Assembly: GCA_947502355.1 (NCBI GenBank)
Contig: CANMZP010000008.1
Span: 62,001 to 126,000 of the forward strand
DNA length: 64,000 bases
Reading direction: 5' to 3'
DNA from: an uncultured Thalassotalea sp.
GTDB taxonomy: Bacteria; Pseudomonadota; Gammaproteobacteria; Enterobacterales; Alteromonadaceae
The notes below the pieces were generated by a model. That model worked only from the letters and a program-made list of their open reading frames with translations. It searched no databases and was not told where the DNA came from. A program made the position numbers and the translations under genes. Of the stretch, positions 55,214 to 63,716 are shown in pieces; within the stretch, counting starts at the first letter, position 1; the number at the start of each line of letters is the position of its first letter.

Positions 55214-56800
55214 ATGTTAAATCAAGAAATTTTAAACTCTCTAAAGCAGTACACTGCGACGATGAAGAACCCTGTCACCTTAGTTTTGCAACTGGGTGAG
55301 CATGAAAAGAAACAAGAATTGACTCAGTTCTTAGAGCAAATCTGCTCGGTATCAGACAACCTAAGGTTAGAGCATCGTGATGCCAACCTAATGAGCCCAA
55401 TCAGCTTTGCTCTACAAGTGGATGACAAACTTAATGGCATCATATTTTCGGGCATCCCAGGTGGACATGAATTTAGCTCTTTGGTGTTAGCCATTTTGCA
55501 ATCTTCGGGCAGTGAGTTAAAACTTGATGCCTCGATAAGTAATATGATCGCCAATGTGGCGGAAAAATTGCACTTTGAAGTGTTTGTTTCTTTAAGCTGT
55601 CATAATTGTCCTGATGTGGTGCAATCATTAAATAAATTCGCTCTGCTTAATCGCAACATTTCAAGTGAGATGATTGATGGTGGTTTATATCCAGAGCTTA
55701 TAAAACATCGTGATATACAAGGTGTACCAAGTGTGTATTTAAACGGTGAGTTATTTGCAAACGGCAAAATAGATACCGCCCAATTGGTAGATAAACTTGT
55801 GGCAAAATATCCTGAAGTGGTAGCAAAACAACAGGCCGATAGCGTAAGTGAGCAATTACCTTTACAAGATGTCACGGTGATAGGTGGCGGACCTGCTGGT
55901 GTGGCAGCCGCTATTTACAGCGCTCGAAAAGGCCTTGCGGTTACCTTAATCGCTGACCGTATTGGCGGTCAGGTAAAAGATACGGTGGGCATTGAAAACT
56001 TAATTTCAACGCCGAAAACCACGGGTACGGAATTAACGGCAAACATGTATCAACATTTGGCGGATTATGACATCACCATAAAAGAGCATGTTCGTGTTCA
56101 ACACATCGATAAAGGTAGCGTGGTTGGCGGACTTAAAACCTTACAGCTTTCAAATTTTGAAGAAATTAAAACCAAAACGTTAATCATTGCCACAGGGGCT
56201 AAATGGCGTGAGCTTGGTGTACCAGGTGAGAAAGAAAATGTTGGCAGCGGCGTAGCGTATTGCCCACATTGTGATGGACCATTTTTCAAAGGCAAAGACG
56301 TTGCCGTAATTGGTGGTGGTAACTCAGGGTTTGAAGCCGCTCTTGATTTAGCTGGTATGGTTAACAAAGTAACCCTGTTTGAGTTTTTACCTGAATTAAA
56401 AGCCGATAAAGTACTCATTGATAAAGCCCGAGCAAACCACAAAATTGACATTATTACTAATGCGGCAACTAAAGAAATCGTCGCTAAAGACGGGAAAGTG
56501 GTTGCCGTTGATTATATTGACCGAGAAACAGAGCAAGTGCACAGCAAAACATTAAGCGGTGTGTTTGTGCAAATAGGCTTAGTACCGAACAGTCATTTTG
56601 TTAAAGACGTGGTTGACCTAACCAAATTTGGTGAAATCATCATCAATGAAAAAGGTGAAACTTCAGAGCCAGGTATCTTTGCTTGTGGTGATGTAACCAC
56701 GGTGCCATATAAACAAATTGTCGTGGCAATGGGCGAAGGGTCTAAAGCGTCACTAGCCGCCTTCGATTACTTAATGAAGGAATATCAAGAAGCGAGCTAA
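55214..56800 (+). CDS. ahpF: Alkyl hydroperoxide reductase subunit F
   Basis: FAD/NADH-dependent reductase that recycles AhpC, 528 residues. N-terminal double thioredoxin-like domain with redox pair CHNC (SCHNCPDVV), then a thioredoxin-reductase-like part with FAD fold [19 protein letters not shown], active-site pair CPHC ([13 protein letters not shown]), NAD fold [13 protein letters not shown] and [21 protein letters not shown]. Follows ahpC by 113 bases with a partial terminator between. Confidence 0.98.
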   Translation: MLNQEILNSLKQYTATMKNPVTLVLQLGEHEKKQELTQFLEQICSVSDNLRLEHRDANLMSPISFALQVDDKLNGIIFSGIPGGHEFSSLVLAILQSSGSELKLDASISNMIANVAEKLHFEVFVSLSCHNCPDVVQSLNKFALLNRNISSEMIDGGLYPELIKHRDIQGVPSVYLNGELFANGKIDTAQLVDKLVAKYPEVVAKQQADSVSEQLPLQDVTVIGGGPAGVAAAIYSARKGLAVTLIADRIGGQVKDTVGIENLISTPKTTGTELTANMYQHLADYDITIKEHVRVQHIDKGSVVGGLKTLQLSNFEEIKTKTLIIATGAKWRELGVPGEKENVGSGVAYCPHCDGPFFKGKDVAVIGGGNSGFEAALDLAGMVNKVTLFEFLPELKADKVLIDKARANHKIDIITNAATKEIVAKDGKVVAVDYIDRETEQVHSKTLSGVFVQIGLVPNSHFVKDVVDLTKFGEIIINEKGETSEPGIFACGDVTTVPYKQIVVAMGEGSKASLAAFDYLMKEYQEAS

Positions 56801-56824
56801 TTGGACAGAACGAATTACAGTCAT

Positions 56825-56850
56825 AAAAAGGCAGGTTTTCCTGCCTTTTT
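56825..56850. terminator. Bidirectional terminator between ahpF and the pilin-like gene
   Basis: Eleven-base-pair stem AAAAAGGCAGG / CCTGCCTTTTT with a four-base loop; A and T runs on both flanks. Its right arm touches the stop of the pilin-like gene. Confidence 0.92.
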
Positions 56851-57355
56851 AGCAACCAGAGGTAATCAATTCATACACTGGTTTACCGCCATCGCTTTGC
56901 GATTGTCGGTATTTAAAGCTGCAATTGTCATCCATTACTTTATTATCCCCATCCAAATCATAACCAATATACGTATCGTGCGGGTCGTCACGCTCTTCAA
57001 CCAAATCGTCACTGGTATCAATTCGCTTGGTTAAATCGGCATTATCAAGGTAGCTCCAGATCAATCGCACATCTGGTTTGGATGGATCCCTTTGGTTAAT
57101 TTCAATTTTGCCATTTTGATCGATATCGATATCGGTAAATCGAGGATTAGGTTGCTCATAAACATAGCTCGGCAGCTGTGATTTTATAAACAATAAATCG
57201 TTGGCCGATTGAACACTGGTTTGTACTTGAGTAATCACATTGATGCGAGTTTGTTTTGATAAATCAAGGTATTTAGGAACAGCAATCACGGCTAAAAGAG
57301 TCAAAATGACTACGGCTATGACCAGTTCGATTAAGGTAAAACCATTTCTTTTCAT
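56849..57355 (-). CDS. Type IV pilin-like / pseudopilin protein
   Basis: Secreted filament-type protein of 168 residues. I use ATG 57355, after GGGAA; the longer frame would bury the leader. Prepilin motif MKRNG/FTLIELVIAVVILTLLAVIAVP: cleavage after Gly5, Phe+1, Glu+5. The body has two acidic loops of the DxDxNG kind (DIDIDQNGKIEI, GYDLDGDNKVMDDN), perhaps calcium sites, and two Cys (DDNCSFKY, ITSGC) for the usual C-terminal disulfide. No pilus genes lie nearby, so it is an orphan minor pilin or pseudopilin. Confidence 0.88.
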   Translation of the reverse strand: MKRNGFTLIELVIAVVILTLLAVIAVPKYLDLSKQTRINVITQVQTSVQSANDLLFIKSQLPSYVYEQPNPRFTDIDIDQNGKIEINQRDPSKPDVRLIWSYLDNADLTKRIDTSDDLVEERDDPHDTYIGYDLDGDNKVMDDNCSFKYRQSQSDGGKPVYELITSGC

Positions 57356-57500
57356 TGTGTTCCCTACAACAACGCTTGGATCTGAGCAAGACAAGGAATA
57401 TTTTTCGCAATAATATGGCTAATTTGTTGCCAGTGCAATACCTCTATAAATTTTTAGTTTAGAATCTATTAACGGGTTGAAAGAAACAATTGAGGTAATC

Positions 57501-58481
57501 ATGCAATATAGACGGATGGGCCAAACCGGTCTGCAATTAAGTGAGTTTGGCTTTGGCTCTTGGGTCAATTTTGGTAAAACCGTTGATACACATTTGGCAA
57601 AAAACTTAATGGCTGCCGCTTTCGATGCGGGCATTAACTTTTACGATAATGCCGAAGGATACGAAGGTGGCGAGTCTGAAAAAGTGATGGGGCAGGCCAT
57701 CAAAGATTTGGGCTGGAGTCGAGACGCGTTTGTGGTCACTTCAAAAGTGTTTTGGGGCGGAGATAAGCCCACCCAACGAGGCTTGTCACGTAAACATGTT
57801 TTTGATGCTTGCCACGCAGCGTTAAGACGTTTGCAAGTAGATTACCTTGATGTGTATTACTGTCATCGCCCTGATGTGGATACACCCATAAGTGAAACCG
57901 TAGAAGCGATGACCGATCTTGTTCGCCAAGGAAAGGTGATGTATTGGGGAACCAGTGAATGGAATGCTCAGCAAATTACCGAAGCAAAAGGTGTGGCACA
58001 AGCCCGTAATTTAGTGGCTCCCGTTGTTGAACAGCCCGAATACAACATGCTTAGACGCAGCAAAGTTGAGGGCGAATTTGCGCCGCTTTATGCACAAGGG
58101 CTAGGCCTTACCACCTTTTCTCCGTTAGCTTCAGGACTGCTTACCGGGAAATACCTTAATGGCATTCCAACGGGCAGTCGCTTTAGCCTCGAAGATTACC
58201 AATGGTTAAAAGACATTTTATTAGATAACCATACGGATATGGATAAAATCCAAAGGCTAGTTTATTTGGCAGACGATGTCGGCATGCCGTTACATCATAT
58301 GGCATTAAACTGGCTTTTAACCAATAGCCATGTTTCGTCGGTGATCCTTGGGGTAAGTAACCTAGAACAATTAAATGATAACCTGAAAGCGTTGGAAAAC
58401 CGTAAGTCAATCACCGCAGAAGTGCTAAAGAACATTGAAACGGTTTTACAAAATAAGCCCGATGGGCCAATGCGTTTTTAA
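57501..58481 (+). CDS. Aldo/keto reductase, KCNAB/YghZ-like
   Basis: NADPH-dependent carbonyl reductase of 326 residues, TIM barrel. I use ATG 57501, six bases after GAGG; the frame starts at 57477. Catalytic tetrad: Asp and Tyr in NFYDNAEGYEGGESE, Lys in VTSKVFWGG, His in YYCHRPD. Close to the voltage-gated potassium channel beta-subunit type. No partner in the neighbourhood. A terminator follows. Confidence 0.93.
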   Translation: MQYRRMGQTGLQLSEFGFGSWVNFGKTVDTHLAKNLMAAAFDAGINFYDNAEGYEGGESEKVMGQAIKDLGWSRDAFVVTSKVFWGGDKPTQRGLSRKHVFDACHAALRRLQVDYLDVYYCHRPDVDTPISETVEAMTDLVRQGKVMYWGTSEWNAQQITEAKGVAQARNLVAPVVEQPEYNMLRRSKVEGEFAPLYAQGLGLTTFSPLASGLLTGKYLNGIPTGSRFSLEDYQWLKDILLDNHTDMDKIQRLVYLADDVGMPLHHMALNWLLTNSHVSSVILGVSNLEQLNDNLKALENRKSITAEVLKNIETVLQNKPDGPMRF

Positions 58482-58502
58482 TGAGTCCTGCACTTCCATA
58501 TT

Positions 58503-58531
58503 AAAAGGCGATTAAATAATGATCGCCTTTT
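58503..58531 (+). terminator. Terminator after the aldo/keto reductase gene
   Basis: Stem AAAAGGCGAT / ATCGCCTTTT (58503-58512 / 58522-58531), loop nine bases, followed by TGCAT. Confidence 0.85.
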
Positions 58532-58582
58532 GCATAGACAAACACTTTAAATACAGTTTCACTTATATATCCGTCTTTACGC

Positions 58583-58618
58583 ACTATACGTTCATATAGT
58601 AGGGTTGTTGTTTATAAT
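58583..58618 (+). promoter_or_regulatory. Candidate promoter with inverted repeat upstream of the HupE/UreJ-like gene
   Basis: TTCATA (58591-58596) and TATAAT (58613-58618), 16 bases apart. An inverted repeat ACTATA / TATAGT (58583-58588 / 58595-58600) overlaps the -35, a usual repressor position. Regulator unknown. Confidence 0.45.
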
Positions 58619-58644
58619 TTTTCGACCTTATTTATGGAGTGCTG

Positions 58645-59343
58645 ATGACTGATAAGCCGTTTAGCAGTGTAATGTTGTTGCTCTTCGCTTTTGCAGCGCT
58701 ACTGATTGCACCGGAAAGTCTGGCGCATGGCGTAGATGACTCAACCCGTAATTTTTTACAAAATAATCGTGGCGTGCAAATAGCACCATTTATGTACATT
58801 GGTGCCAAACATATGATCACCGGTTATGATCATTTGTTATTTCTTGTTGGCGTATTGTTTTTCTTACAGCGCCCGAAAGATGTTTTGCTGTATGTCACCA
58901 TGTTCACAATTGGTCACAGTGTTACCTTGTTAAGCGGGGTGTTAGCCAATATTCAAATGAATGCCTACCTAATCGATGCAATCATTGGTTTTTCGGTTGT
59001 TTATAAAGGCTTTGATAACCTAGGTGGTTTTAAAAAGCTTTTCGGGAAACAGCCTAACCCCAAACTTGCCGTGTTAATTTTTGGGTTATTTCATGGCTTT
59101 GGCCTAGCGACTAAGATTCAGGAGTTCGCTTTACCGGATGAAGGTTTAGCCTTTAATTTGTTGGCATTTAATGTTGGGGTTGAATTAGGTCAGTTTTTAG
59201 CGTTGATGGCGATTTTAATTCTAATTAATTTCTGGCGTCAATTTCCAAGCTTTAACCGTATGGCAACCACCACCAATACGGCATTAATGAGTGCTGGCTT
59301 TATGTTAATTGGCCTGCAACTAACAGGCTATTACCTAGCCTAA
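58645..59343 (+). CDS. HupE/UreJ-like membrane protein
   Basis: Inner-membrane protein of 232 residues. ATG 58645 with GGAG upstream (a GTG at 58639 is possible). Cleavable-looking signal segment ending ESLA, then HGVDD, six or so hydrophobic helices with the family motifs GAKHMITGYDHLLFL, FTIGHSVTLL, GLFHGFGLA and LAFNVGVELGQ. The conserved His/Asp residues recall nickel/cobalt-permease-like metal sites. HupE is linked to nickel supply for hydrogenase, but no hydrogenase or urease genes are here. Paired with the anchor protein below. Confidence 0.88.
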   Translation: MTDKPFSSVMLLLFAFAALLIAPESLAHGVDDSTRNFLQNNRGVQIAPFMYIGAKHMITGYDHLLFLVGVLFFLQRPKDVLLYVTMFTIGHSVTLLSGVLANIQMNAYLIDAIIGFSVVYKGFDNLGGFKKLFGKQPNPKLAVLIFGLFHGFGLATKIQEFALPDEGLAFNLLAFNVGVELGQFLALMAILILINFWRQFPSFNRMATTTNTALMSAGFMLIGLQLTGYYLA

Positions 59344-59376
59344 CGCACTTATTCGTATTATTTTATAGGAAAGACA

Positions 59377-59910
59377 ATGACTTCACATAAACAACCATTT
59401 TCTCTGGTTAAAGCCAGCTTTTTATCATTTATTATTGCAATGATAGTGCTTGTTTTATTTATTCTTCCCGCGGAATACGATATTGACGTAACCGGTGCAG
59501 GCAAAGCCTTAGGGTTAACCGCATTTACGCAAGCACAGGCAGCGCCAGTGGTAGGCGAAGAGCCACAAACCACAAGTACCGATGATGAGCAAAAAGATAT
59601 GGTGCAATTGACCGTCCCTAAAGGTCGAGGCATCGAATACAAGTTATATATGGACCAATTCGAACAGGTAACTTATGACTGGGAAGTGAGCTCTGATCAA
59701 CTTTATGTTGACCTACACGGTGAGCCCAAAGGTGATACAACAGGCTATTTCAAAAGCTATACAATTGCTACTGTCGATAAGATGAATGGCAGTTTTGTTG
59801 CGCCTTTCGATGGTGTTCATGGTTGGTACTGGCGCAATAAAACCGATAAAGATATTGTGGTGACGTTAAAATTTGAAGGTCAGTACAAAATCAAAGGGTT
59901 AATTCAATAA
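59377..59910 (+). CDS. Single-helix 'transmembrane anchor' periplasmic protein
   Basis: Protein of 177 residues with one N-terminal helix (ASFLSFIIAMIVLVLFILPAEYDID) and an Ala/Gln-rich linker, then a periplasmic beta-rich domain (VPKGRGIEYKLYMDQFEQVTYDWEVSSDQLYVDLHGEPKGD, FVAPFDGVHGWYWRN). This type regularly follows HupE/UreJ-like genes in marine gammaproteobacteria, here 33 bases downstream. Contains His and Trp residues that could serve a metal or cofactor, but function is unknown. Confidence 0.85.
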   Translation: MTSHKQPFSLVKASFLSFIIAMIVLVLFILPAEYDIDVTGAGKALGLTAFTQAQAAPVVGEEPQTTSTDDEQKDMVQLTVPKGRGIEYKLYMDQFEQVTYDWEVSSDQLYVDLHGEPKGDTTGYFKSYTIATVDKMNGSFVAPFDGVHGWYWRNKTDKDIVVTLKFEGQYKIKGLIQ

Positions 59911-59937
59911 TTCCACTTGAATGTAATTGAACCTCAT

Positions 59938-59980
59938 AAAAGCGCAATGATGAGCTAAAACGTACTCATTGCGCTTTTTT
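59938..59980. terminator. Terminator between the anchor gene and the convergent DUF2057 gene
   Basis: AAAAGCGCAATGA (59938-59950) pairs with TCATTGCGCTTTT (59966-59978), 13 base pairs, followed by T. Usable from both sides. Confidence 0.92.
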
Positions 59981-60008
59981 AATGTCGGATCTAACCTCTT
60001 TTAAAGCG

Positions 60009-60752
60009 TTATTTTTTGCTATCGATGGACTGCTTAAATGTGTTTTTGGTTGCTTTGTTGGCTCTGCCATACCAGTATTTCAACATTTTTAGGACTTCAG
60101 CCTGATCTTGCTCAATCGTTTTTATTGGCACATTAACACCCATAGTTAACTGCTCCGAGTGAGTATTGATTGCCTTGGTTGATGATTTAAGCGGCGCAAC
60201 GGATTCGCTTTGTTTTACGGCCACTGTTTCTTGTGCTGGCGCTGAGTAGGTTAAGCCAAATAGTGGTACGGAAGCGAGTTTATTTTGGCCATTATATTGA
60301 CGTATCTCGTGTTGATAGTCTCGACCTATTTGCAAGCCTGTTTTGGTTAATGTATCGAGTTTAATTGAAACGGGCTGATTGGCCTCATCTGTCACGCTTA
60401 ACTGTGGGGTTTTATTAAACGCTTTTGCCGCTCTTGCCGATGATACTTGCGGTAATTGTAGTAAGTAATTCTGTTGTTTGGCGTCAAAGGTCACCACCAT
60501 AGCCTCGGAAACGAATTGAATGCGTTCTCCGCGTTGGCTATAGGTGGAGAAAAATTTAAAAACGATTTGTTGTACGCCCATGTTAATCGCTATAGGAGAT
60601 TTTTCTGTGGTTTTTTGGCCGTTAATGGTTAGTAATTCAACATTATCTGGCATGTGTAACTTGGCGGATGCAAATGCTGTTGATACGAAAAGAAGTGAGC
60701 TTAAAAACACGCATAAAGTCGGTTTTGCTAACCGCATAAAAAGATAGTACAT
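60009..60752 (-). CDS. DUF2057 (YccT-like) family secreted protein
   Basis: Periplasmic protein of 247 residues with signal peptide LCVFLSSLLFVSTAFA. Mature start AKLHMPDNVELLTINGQKTT and the C-terminal helix QAEVLKMLKYWYGRANKATKNTFKQ match the DUF2057 family; E. coli YccT/CsgI of this family affects curli. No curli genes nearby. ATG 60752 has GAGG just upstream. Confidence 0.88.
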   Translation of the reverse strand: MYYLFMRLAKPTLCVFLSSLLFVSTAFASAKLHMPDNVELLTINGQKTTEKSPIAINMGVQQIVFKFFSTYSQRGERIQFVSEAMVVTFDAKQQNYLLQLPQVSSARAAKAFNKTPQLSVTDEANQPVSIKLDTLTKTGLQIGRDYQHEIRQYNGQNKLASVPLFGLTYSAPAQETVAVKQSESVAPLKSSTKAINTHSEQLTMGVNVPIKTIEQDQAEVLKMLKYWYGRANKATKNTFKQSIDSKK

Positions 60753-60903
60753 AGAGCCTCAGTGAAAATTTTATATAAAATGAGTATAGCCAATAAAGCT
60801 TGATATTTGATGGTTAATAATTGTTTTTATTAGAATTATTTGAGTTAACTCTGTGTTGTTTAATCAATAGGGCTTGATCTATATTGGTTTATCGAAAAAT
60901 AGA

Positions 60904-60932
60904 TTACACAAATTTACAATTATCTATATAAT
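60904..60932 (+). promoter_or_regulatory. Sigma-70 promoter of the EAL gene
   Basis: TTACAC (60904-60909) and TATAAT (60927-60932) with a 17-base spacer. The predicted leader has a GC-rich start (CGCCGTTAGGCG hairpin) and no clear ribosome binding site before the TTG. I do not see a c-di-GMP riboswitch core. Confidence 0.6.
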
Positions 60933-60989
60933 GGCCGCCGTTAGGCGCGGAGTTTCACCCCCCATTTTATTTTAACGTTGTGTTAAGTT

Positions 60990-62519
60990 TTGAATATAAT
61001 TCTAAGAAAAACAGAGCAAACCCTCCTGAAAGCTATCACTGCGGTTACTTTCTTTATCGTCTTTTCCTTGTCTATTTCCATTGTGCTTTTTGATTTTATC
61101 ACCGAAGAGCAAGATGAAATTGAGCAATTATTGGTTTTTGTCGACCGAATTTTTTCACAAAGTGAACTTGTTGCCAAAAACATTCGTGCTCAACAGTTGA
61201 ATGTGTGTAATGAAGCGCACATTCAAGCGATGCAAAAAGAAGTGCTTGGCAAGTTATACATTGAAGATTTAGTGTTCAAAGATGGGCAGAATCACTATTG
61301 CAGCGCCAGTCAATCGTTTAATAAATCCGAGTCATATATACAAGTTAAAAAGCAGCATATTAACGTTGATAAAATCGATGATGGCAGCATTATTGAATCG
61401 AATGCCAATAGTTTTGCAATACGCTATGGAGCCTATTCGGTTATTTATCCGGTTGATTTTGCCGATGTGTTTCTTATTGAGCCAAGGCGTCATGAAACCC
61501 TTACCTTACAATCAACACCGCAAGGTAGCGTAGGCCATGTCGTAAAGCATTTTAACATTGAAGGTCTAGACAACAGCCCGGATGTACACGAGCGAAGCTT
61601 GCATATAAAAAGTTGCTCGGAACAATTTAATTTTTGTGTCGCTTTTTTGTTTACCGCGAAAGAAATTTTATTGGAGCTGTTCTGGGTAATTATTGCGATA
61701 ACACTGCTTTCTTTGTGTTGTGCGTATGTTGCTTATCGCCTTCTTAAACAACAACTGCTAATAAAGAGAACAGTAAAAGCCCGAGTGAAACAGGGGCTTG
61801 CTGTGCAGGGCTTTTACCCCGTTTTTCAATCCATAGTCGACGTTAAAACACAGCAAATTATTGGCTGTGAAATATTAGCTCGATTCTCGGATGAGTATGG
61901 GCAGCTGACACCAGACGAATTTATTCCTGTTGTCAGTGAGTTGGGCGAGAGTTGGCGATTTACACAACAAATACTCAACCAATCGGTTGTTTTGTTAAAT
62001 GAACAACCCATGCTAAAAAGCGGCTTTCGGGTAAGTTTTAATGTGTATGCTGAAGATGTTGCCAACAATAACATTGCAGGTCTTGCTCGCGTATTATCTA
62101 GGGCTATTGCTGATTTCATTTGGGTGATGGAAATTACCGAAGATAAGTTTTTAGAACAAGGTAAAGCTCAACAAAATCTTAAGCAATTATCTACAAGTAA
62201 TATTCAGGTCGCTATAGACGATTTTGGCACGGGTTATTCGAACTTACAGCACCTTAAATTACTGTACTGTCATTACTTGAAAATAGACCGCAGCTTTGTG
62301 CTTGATATTGAAGAGCAAACGGTACGTTCATCGTTGCTTGAATCGATTGTTAATATTGCCCAGAAGGCAAACTTGCAGATAGTGGCGGAAGGCATTGAAG
62401 AGCCACAACAATTGGCGGCTTTGCAGAAACTACAGGTACAATATGCCCAAGGTTGGTTATTTTCCAAGCCATTAGCAATGGCTGATTTTGCGCGTTTAAT
62501 GGCAACATCTGCCAAATAA
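60990..62519 (+). CDS. Membrane EAL phosphodiesterase with CSS-like periplasmic domain
   Basis: Cyclic-di-GMP phosphodiesterase of 509 residues. TTG start, because a stop closes the frame upstream. Helix about 14-36, periplasmic region about 37-228, helix about 230-252, EAL domain about 265-500. The periplasmic part resembles CSS-motif domains, in which disulfide state controls the enzyme; the motif here reads CSAS, and a later Cys pair (KSCSEQFNFC) is present. The catalytic signature is EIL rather than EAL, but other sites (SFNVYAED, MEITEDKF, IDDFGTGYSN, KIDRSF, VAEGIEE, AQGWLFSKPL) are intact, so it is probably active. Confidence 0.9.
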   Translation: MNIILRKTEQTLLKAITAVTFFIVFSLSISIVLFDFITEEQDEIEQLLVFVDRIFSQSELVAKNIRAQQLNVCNEAHIQAMQKEVLGKLYIEDLVFKDGQNHYCSASQSFNKSESYIQVKKQHINVDKIDDGSIIESNANSFAIRYGAYSVIYPVDFADVFLIEPRRHETLTLQSTPQGSVGHVVKHFNIEGLDNSPDVHERSLHIKSCSEQFNFCVAFLFTAKEILLELFWVIIAITLLSLCCAYVAYRLLKQQLLIKRTVKARVKQGLAVQGFYPVFQSIVDVKTQQIIGCEILARFSDEYGQLTPDEFIPVVSELGESWRFTQQILNQSVVLLNEQPMLKSGFRVSFNVYAEDVANNNIAGLARVLSRAIADFIWVMEITEDKFLEQGKAQQNLKQLSTSNIQVAIDDFGTGYSNLQHLKLLYCHYLKIDRSFVLDIEEQTVRSSLLESIVNIAQKANLQIVAEGIEEPQQLAALQKLQVQYAQGWLFSKPLAMADFARLMATSAK

Positions 62520-62574
62520 ACTCGCTTATTGCTATCATTTAACTTTTACACTCTCATTTATTTACAGGTGAAAT

Positions 62575-62997
62575 ATGCGCTTTTTATCACGTCGTCTGGT
62601 TATGCCCAGTGATCTTAATTACGGAAACTCATTATTTGGTGGCCGCGTACTGGAGTGGATAGATGAAGAGGCGGCGATCTTTGCTATTTGCCAGGTAGAG
62701 TCCAATAGTCTGGTTACCAAACATATTGGCGAAATCAATTTTGAATCTCCGGCTTTAAAGGGTGATATTGTTGAGTTTGGTTTGTCGGTAAAGCATGTTG
62801 GCAGAACCTCTATTTCTCTTACGTGTTTGGTGCGCAATAAGGCAACTAAGAAGACCATTTGTTTGGCTGATGATATTGTTTTTGTGACGGTTGACCCTGA
62901 AACTCGTGAACCCGTAGCACACGGTAAAACCCGAGAATCCTTAGTTGAACAAACAAAAGAAGAGTTGCGTTCGTTAAATCTTCAGAGTGTTGATTAA
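62575..62997 (+). CDS. Hotdog-fold acyl-CoA thioesterase (YciA/BFIT-like)
   Basis: Cytoplasmic thioesterase of 140 residues with one hotdog domain: MPSDLNYGNSLFGGRVLEWIDEEAAIFA, with the Asn and Asp/Glu pair typical of YciA-type acyl-CoA hydrolases, and VGRTSISLTCLVRN. Follows the EAL gene; converges with trmK 30 bases away. Substrate chain length unknown. Confidence 0.9.
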   Translation: MRFLSRRLVMPSDLNYGNSLFGGRVLEWIDEEAAIFAICQVESNSLVTKHIGEINFESPALKGDIVEFGLSVKHVGRTSISLTCLVRNKATKKTICLADDIVFVTVDPETREPVAHGKTRESLVEQTKEELRSLNLQSVD

Positions 62998-63028
62998 CAC
63001 CAATTAGTGGATTTGCTACTATCTTTAA

Positions 63029-63712
63029 CTACATGTTAAAGAGTGATTTTAAAGGGGCGTAGGCCGACAGGCTATCTTGTGCCTCTTTTTTTGTTTGCGG
63101 ATGCTGGCTATGCAGCATTCGCTGATAATGATTCAGGGTCTTTTTTAGGTAGGCTTTATGCACTGGGTCTGTTTTATCCCACATGCTTGTTCCTGTAGGT
63201 GTTATGGCTGTTTTTTCATGTGAGGCGACATGAATTATCTCGTAGTAACGCTTGTTTTCGCAGATGATTTTCTCGTTCACTAACCCCAAGTTATGGCTGG
63301 ATAATGCCCTTCGAACCTTATAGTTATGATGGACAGGGCACAACAAAAACTCGAGATCAAGACTCGGGTACTGTTGCACAATGCTTTCTACAAATTCAAT
63401 CAGTAAATCACCGCCAACCCCAGCTATAATAATCAACTGCTTATCGATGTTTTGCAGCGGGATTTTACGTGCATCTAGGCTATGGGTTTGCCATCGGTTA
63501 TGCCCAGATTTGTCCAGATAATGTTGCTTTAAATGTTGGTCTACTTCATTAATCAGCTCTGGGACTATATCGACAAAATGGACGTTCTCGCAGCTTGTTG
63601 AGTCCAACAGTTGAAAACCTAAAAGGCCATGATCACAACAACAATCCCAAATGTGTGTGTAGGGCTTATTTATCATAGCCAACAAGGCTTTTAGACGAAT
63701 ACCGATACGCAT
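63029..63712 (-). CDS. trmK: TrmK-type tRNA (adenine(22)-N1)-methyltransferase
   Basis: SAM-dependent tRNA methyltransferase of 227 residues. I use ATG 63712, just after the stop of the rlmF frame; a longer frame to 63775 would overlap it. SAM motif WDCCCDHGLLGFQLL (family pattern DIGCDHGxL), then VHFVDIVPELI and IAGVGGDLLIEFVES. C-terminal coiled region typical of TrmK. The gammaproteobacterial members have been little studied; target base inferred from family. Confidence 0.85.
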   Translation of the reverse strand: MRIGIRLKALLAMINKPYTHIWDCCCDHGLLGFQLLDSTSCENVHFVDIVPELINEVDQHLKQHYLDKSGHNRWQTHSLDARKIPLQNIDKQLIIIAGVGGDLLIEFVESIVQQYPSLDLEFLLCPVHHNYKVRRALSSHNLGLVNEKIICENKRYYEIIHVASHEKTAITPTGTSMWDKTDPVHKAYLKKTLNHYQRMLHSQHPQTKKEAQDSLSAYAPLKSLFNM

Positions 63713-63716
63713 GGTT

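Noticed and set aside
60927-60989. Possible c-di-GMP riboswitch in the EAL leader
   Set aside because: Only a short GC-rich hairpin is visible and the leader is too short for the known aptamers.
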